From the NCBI GenBank assembly GCA_945910005.1, contig OX246741.1:10092669-10156668 (forward strand): a DNA stretch of 64,000 bases. The letters are read 5' to 3'. Below are positions 59,101 to 64,000 of this stretch, piece by piece (the stretch's first letter is position 1; the number at the start of each line of letters is the position of its first letter). The notes beneath the pieces are model-generated. The model was given only the letters and a program-made list of their open reading frames with translations. It had not been told where the DNA came from and made no database searches. This DNA is from Isoperla grammatica (Eukaryota; Arthropoda; Insecta; Plecoptera; Perlodidae). The translations under genes and the position numbers were made by a program.

Positions 59101-62100
59101 TAACCTCGATCGTGATTGGTCGGCTGGGAGGGGGCTCGTCTTGCGGCGGCCAATGACCTTGCCCGACTCTCGTAGATACCTGCTAGCAGGCCAGCCGGCC
59201 CATGTAATGAGGCGATACACGGAAAAACACTAATCTACGCGACTGGGAATTCCAAATAATCTACATTTCAGAAGATAATTTCGTTGTACTAACGTGTAAT
59301 AATACCAAGGGGAACCAAAATTTGTTCGTTAAAATGATCTTTTCGTAATAACGAATTTTCGTTGTAATGATAACAAATTAACATTGTGAACATAGGGATT
59401 CAGGCGGGACCACAAATAAATTTCGTTAAAACGATGATTTCGTTGTAAGGGCGTTCGTTGTAACGACTTTTGACTGTAATAGTATCTGTTAAATTCATTG
59501 TGCTATGCCCAAAGGAGTCCCATTTAACGTTTTGACGAATTAATGATCATTTATCGGCTTGGTGATAAATTTAGCTTTGGGCATTTAATTTTGTTGTGAT
59601 AAACCATTACAACCATCAACCATGTCTTAAAGTAGACTCAAAGGAGGACTAGCTTTTAGCTAATTGTACCCAATTTTATAAGAGTTTTTAACAAGCGTAC
59701 AAGACAAAACACCGTCTTATTTTCTTTGACATTAGTATGACCAATAATTGCATTGTGTATTACAGTAAGTGATTACTAACGTTGCACGTTGAAAAGAAAA
59801 AAGGTAATGAAACAAAATATATTCACGTAGGCGTACGCATATAGCTACAGAAGGCTCTACATCGGAGACGTGTACCAACCTTCTCTCCGGTGGTGGCAAA
59901 CGGCGCGTTGAACCACTGCTCGAACGTGCTGCAAGACTTGAATATCGACGGCAGTAGGAAGTTGAGCAGCGCCCACAGCTCGGGCAGCTTGTTCTGCAAC
60001 GGGGTGCCGGTGAGTAGAAGGCGGTGAGTGGCCATGTAGTGAGTGTTCAACACCTGAGTCAGCTTGCAGTGGTGGTTCTTCATGCGGTGACCCTCGTCAA
60101 TGATCATATACTTCCAGTGGAGCTGCAACACGGTGCAAACAAACGTAAGGTACTTGCAGTGTATAGTTACTTATTGTTAAAAACCATGCGACAAGCTAAC
60201 TTTGCCAACCAAGAGCAATTTAATTTCATAATGTACCTCTAAGTGGGAGACGAAACATGACGAGATGGGGACGAGTATACAAAAGACAGATATAGGATAC
60301 CTTGGCCAGCATCGACTTGTCCTTGATGACGTACTCGTAGGTGGTGAGAAGGACATTGAACTTGGTTGACTTCATCATGCTCTGCATGGTCCGTCTCATT
60401 GCCGGCGAGCCCTTGTAGGCGACGATGATGACGGAGGGCGCCCACTTCTCAAATTCCAGCACCCAGTTAGACAGAGTTCTGTGGACACAAGTGGGCGAGG
60501 TGACACACTAGGTTAAAAATATGTTGTGTAGATAAACAAATTAGCATTTTGATGCAATATCCACAAAACTGGCTATTAATCCTAATATATATGGGATTTT
60601 CAACAATGATTCTGATTTCCATATATTCTTTGTTTATTCAATTATTGGGTTTTGATATTTTTACGTCTAATATCGTACGGAAATTTAAAAAATATCTAGT
60701 ATAATAATTATTTGATAATTAATACTAGATTCAACAACTACGTTGAACTCACGAGAGGGGAACGATGATGAGGAACGGCCCATTAACTTTCTTCTTCTCC
60801 ATGAGATAGGTCAACAGACCGATAGTCTGAATGGTCTTCCCCAGACCCATCTCGTCAGCCAGTATACCGTTGAGGTTGTTGTTGAAGAGAGAGACGAGCC
60901 ACTCCAACCCCTTGATCTGGTATTCCTTCAGGTTCCCGTTGATGAGGATCGTCGCCTGCTCGGAGACCATTTCGTGGATCGTGTGCGCAATGCTGCAATC
61001 AACGTCATTACGCTTGAGCATCTCGGTAGGACAAACATTAACTGCGTTAGAATCTATAGAGCTCTCAAAATAGACTAGATGCATTCTGGTGGCAAGAAAA
61101 TAAACTTCTATTAGGAGTGGTTTAGTTGTCAATTTTCATTGTCGTTTTATTGTTATTATTCATCAATGGCGCTACAAAGGAGGTTGTTTAGCAGCGCTGT
61201 CTATGTTAGTTTTGAGTCCTCTATACGGGCCCAATGAAGTCGTTACATGACACGTATATAAGGTGTTGATTCGTTTTCTTTCTTACAAGTTCGAGTGCCT
61301 TGATAGGACAAAACACTATTTCTGTTAGAATCTATAGATTCAATGAAGCCGTTACATGACACGTGAGGTGTCGATTTGTTGTGTCCAAGTTTGAGTGTCT
61401 TAGGCCCAGTATTATAACAGCCCGCTAAATACTTAGCACGGGACTAGCTTGTTTTCTCCATGGCAACCATCAATCTGAAGCATTGTTTCAGTGGAGAAAA
61501 CAAGTTAGCTGCGGACTAAATATTGAGCGGGCCGTCATAATACCAGGCTTTAGTAGGAAAATACTATAAGAATTACATAGTATGTATGTCAAAGACAGGA
61601 CAATGAAATCATTACAATACACGTAAGGGGCAAAAATTTGTTTTGTTTCAACATTGAGTTGTTACAAGACACTATTATTAGCCCTATTCTACGTAGACTC
61701 ACAGACAGTTGAAGAGTAGTGGAATGGGGACAAGCCACACCTACCTGTAGTAAGTCTGTTCTTCCGTAGAAGTTTTGTATTCGTCGTCTTCCACCTTGGC
61801 CTTGGCAATCACTTCGTGGGCTTTGTCCAAATCTACCTTCCCATCGCCAGCAACGCCCGACTTGTGGCCTGTGAAACAGAGGGATTCCTTGTTAGGTGCT
61901 GCATCTACAGTATTTAGGCCACCACATTAAGAACAAAATTAATATTTATATTTACTAATTTAGGTCTATTTAATACCTATTTATTTATGGCATAAACTAT
62001 GTTATGACTATGAGGAGAAAGAGTCGTGTCTCTACTGGAAAACCAAAAAATACATGCTGGATTAAAAAGCCAGAAATGTGGGCATATTTAGAGAAGACTT

Positions 62101-64000
62101 TGCAGTAGCGCTTTGATAAAAGAAAAAATTAATTTCCACACATTAATAAATAGACTTTTAAAAGGAAAAAAAAGCTTTCTATTTGCCAAAATGTAATACT
62201 TAGGCCTAGAACTACATTTCTTTAGTTATTTACCACACTGTTTGTAATTAGTAGGCCCTAGTGTATAGGCTGACAATATAAATTCATACAGGACACTATA
62301 AGATTTAAAAATATTCTTCCTTGCAGTTGGGTTATGACTATGAGGCGAACCCATGTGAACTGTTACGCTTAAAATAGAGCAATAGTTTGTTGCACATATG
62401 ACCTTTTTCTTCTGCTTTCTAGCATCCATCATCAGCAAACAATTTCAATTATCACGTCGTACACGACATGAAATGTAAAGCATTGGAAGTGCATATACAC
62501 GAAGCGTACCCGGTTTCTATTGTTACGATCAGCAAGTATATGCCAATGTAGTAGTCCGATTTTAGCAACATGTACAGTTGCAGACATGCCCATTAAGGGT
62601 GGGCCTATGACAGAAACCTGCTTTACCAGGACTAACACTGACTGAACTCACCTCGCTCCTCACGATCTTCATCGTCCCACTCGTCGTCACTCCCATCCTC
62701 TTCCTCGTCATCCTCCTGGACCTCCCATCCCGGATGAGCCTCTAGCCAGCTCTGCAGTTCGCTGACGAGTGGGGCCTCCTCCCCAGTCAGCGTTTTACCT
62801 GGTCGGAAGCAACCGTGTAATTATTGTCGTACCGCGTTACGTGAGGTCAACTATCTAAAAGGGATCTCAAATGTTGCGGGCTATGTAATACACCTAGATA
62901 CAATTAATTTTCAATAGAATGGTAACATTTCATCTGGATATGATATCATGACAGTTCTCAATTCTCATAATTAATAAATACCTGTAGAATTTTCAACAAC
63001 AGTAACCCGGATGTCGGAAGCCTGAGAGTTGTCGTCGGTTTGACCCTCAGACGTTCCTTCTCCTTCTGGCACCACCTTCTTCTTCTTTTTCTTCTTCTAT
63101 AACACAAGATAAAACACCCCTTGCTTACACCGCCGTGCACTATTTCCTTGTACATCGCTTCGATCTTGTGGATTAACCTTCCCTAAAACCAACGTGGGTG
63201 ACCGGTTGGGGAGTAGTTCAACACACAACCCAGCCACTATTTACGGGGCAACCTTACAGACGTGAATCCCAGCTCACCTTCTTCTGTTTCATCTCCTGCT
63301 GCTTCCGCTTCTGTTCCAGTTTGTGCTGCTTGACCATCTCTGTCAGGTTACCGATGTACTCGTCTGTCTGCGAGAGGAGGAAGGCCAGGCGCTTGTCTTT
63401 CTTCTGGTCAATCAGCTTCCTGCATTACAAGAGGTCAAGGTGTTCAATTTACAGGATTCATTTCTTTATTGCAGTCTAACCACACTACATCAAATTGCAA
63501 TGTAACCTAGAAACCCATTTGAATTTAAAGAACATGTACACATCATGATCCAGAGATTCTGCAGAGATTGCATCACTAGTTTGAATTAATCATGACTGAA
63601 TTAAAGGGATTTTGTGGTATAGTAGGGTTGTACGAGAACCAACCCTTAAATACTTGACATCAAGCCAAGTGAATCTACGTTGTTTTAATCGAACCAGGGG
63701 CTACTAAATTTAGCATTTACACTCACTCATGTTCTGTATCACCAGTCAAACAATTATTATTACATATCCATATATTTTGAGCAAACAAAAACTGGTATCC
63801 GTTGTTTACTTATCGCATCTGTCTATGTACAGATAGATGGGAACTCAAGACAAACAGTGGGCCTATATATTGTACCCCGTCTCTACATAATTCACCAAGG
63901 TACATACAAACAAATACGACTTACCTGTAGCCCTCCTCATCCTCGGCCATCAGTCTCCGCATACGTTCCTTCTCGATGCGTTCTTGCTCCTTCTTTTGCT
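50121..64000 (-). CDS. SMARCA4: SWI/SNF chromatin-remodelling ATPase (BRG1/Brahma), 3' two-thirds
   Basis: Eighteen exons on the minus strand: 64000-63925 (partial), 63419-63278, 63096-62982, 62798-62652, 61868-61745, 60992-60753, 60478-60301, 60122-59880, 58634-58468, 58192-58004, 57614-57284, 56953-56723, 54903-54715, 54434-54324, 52492-52263, 51796-51670, 51132-50952 and 50311-50121 (stop). Phases agree throughout, giving about 1070 codons. Order: end of the HSA region ([13 protein letters not shown]), BRK-like LTGEEAP, ATPase lobe 1 ([27 protein letters not shown]), lobe 2 ([30 protein letters not shown]), SnAC ([16 protein letters not shown]), a lysine/glutamate-rich linker and a bromodomain ([11 protein letters not shown], acetyl-lysine Asn in NAQTYN). 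It is the motor of the BAF complex, sliding and ejecting nucleosomes. Invertebrates usually have one gene for SMARCA2/4. The linker exon lacks the GRP core of an AT-hook. The donor after exon 60122-59880 is an unusual GTTGGT. Confidence 0.96.
52795..54276 (+). pseudogene. 5'-truncated, frameshifted LINE in SMARCA4 intron
   Basis: Plus-strand reverse transcriptase, antisense to the host gene. The frame runs from about 52830 ([14 protein letters not shown]) through [28 protein letters not shown] and [10 protein letters not shown] to a frame change near 53745. There, [13 protein letters not shown] continues in another frame, and further changes reach [14 protein letters not shown] near 53955-54000. 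The 3' end carries three copies of ATTAAACC (54251-54274), a tail type seen in CR1/Jockey-group LINEs. The 5' half, including any endonuclease, is missing. No target duplication was found. Confidence 0.85.
55614..56457 (+). mobile_element. pogo/Tigger-like element with transposase N-terminal relic
   Basis: Terminal inverted repeats CAGTAGTCCCC and GGGGACTACTG with TA on both sides (55612 and 56458), 844 bp, in a SMARCA4 intron. An open stretch at 56139-56432 reads [10 protein letters not shown], then RVANIPLTG and [12 protein letters not shown]. This matches the start and CENP-B-type helix-turn-helix of Tigger transposases; the part between them and the catalytic domain are deleted. Non-autonomous. 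Confidence 0.82.
57689..57924. mobile_element. foldback insertion with perfect 53-bp arms and 16-bp direct repeats
   Basis: Arms 57724-57776 and 57872-57924 are perfect 53-bp reverse complements enclosing 95 bp. A 16-bp direct repeat AAAAAACTAAAAATGT (57673-57688 and 57925-57940) fits a target duplication of a retroposed element. The arm contains AAGGTAAGCTGTTGGTTCC, also found (slightly changed) near 44990 and, inverted, near 55199. It lies in the SMARCA4 intron between exons 58192-58004 and 57614-57284. Confidence 0.75.
58651..59476. mobile_element. pogo/mariner-like MITE
   Basis: Inverted ends CAGTCAAATGTCATTACAACGAAC (left) and GTTCGTTGTAACGACTTTTGACTG (right, imperfect) with TA on both sides (58649 and 59477), 826 bp, inside a SMARCA4 intron. 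Many internal TTCGTTAAAATGAT copies occur in both orientations near the ends. A GC-rich middle (58970-59200) shows no transposase frame. It is a different family from the element at 55614. Confidence 0.75.
61402..61549. repeat. foldback MITE, ~60-bp arms
   Basis: The left arm (61402-61461) includes CAGTATTAT, GCCCGCTAAATA and TTGTTTTCTCCA. The right arm (61491-61549) is its imperfect reverse complement. The spacer is about 29 bp. It lies in a SMARCA4 intron. Confidence 0.7.

Noticed and set aside
1..64000. CRISPR arrays, operons, bacterial promoters and ribosome-binding sites
   Set aside because: The genes are spliced animal genes; the tandem repeats seen have no spacer structure.

Overview
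The window is genomic DNA of an intron-rich animal. The host genes belong to animal or widely eukaryotic families (SWI/SNF ATPase, RECQL5, cyclin G, FLVCR-type transporter, PKA-like kinase). The noncoding DNA is AT-rich, full of short DNA transposons and LINEs, and strikingly enriched in TAGGCCTA-type words. A marine invertebrate, possibly a non-vertebrate deuterostome, fits best; the species cannot be fixed from the sequence.

Layout, left to right. (1) 417-4386, minus: first five coding exons of an FLVCR-type major-facilitator transporter, with its 3' part beyond the left edge. (2) 4387-9676: intergenic, with a 327-bp MITE that has an 8-bp target duplication. (3) 9677-18704, minus: an unrecognised gene whose C-terminal half carries a KIX-like and an SRI-like domain. 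One of its introns holds a full-length Ty3/gypsy retrotransposon with identical LTRs (11892-16513). (4) 19058-27429, plus: a complete RECQL5 helicase gene (13 coding exons, 1106 codons), head-to-head with gene 3. (5) 30607-33551, minus: a complete cyclin G gene (six coding exons, 371 codons), tail-to-tail with RECQL5. (6) 33.6-41.7 kb: a transposon island with a LINE relic, a composite hAT-like element, a nested hAT-like element and a full-length non-LTR retrotransposon. (7) 43271-44392, plus: an intronless PKA-catalytic-like kinase. (8) 45.6-49.3 kb: a minisatellite, a 129-bp-arm hairpin and a MITE. (9) 50121-64000, minus: eighteen exons of a SMARCA2/4 (BRG1/Brahma) ATPase gene, 5' end beyond the right edge, with several transposons in its introns.

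The strongest candidate for something new is the divergent pair at 9.7-27.4 kb. RECQL5 is known to bind RNA polymerase II through an internal KIX domain and a C-terminal SRI domain. The divergent neighbour has no helicase, yet carries a KIX-like exon of exactly the same length (189 nt), the same phases and about one third residue identity. This is followed by one long low-complexity exon and an SRI-like domain interrupted by an intron at exactly the same residue and phase as in RECQL5. It looks like a helicase-less paralogue of the RECQL5 polymerase-binding half, divergently arranged with RECQL5 itself. The link between the two 5' exons (17.7 and 18.7 kb) and the rest of that gene is inferred from splice sites and phase, and its first coding exon was not found.
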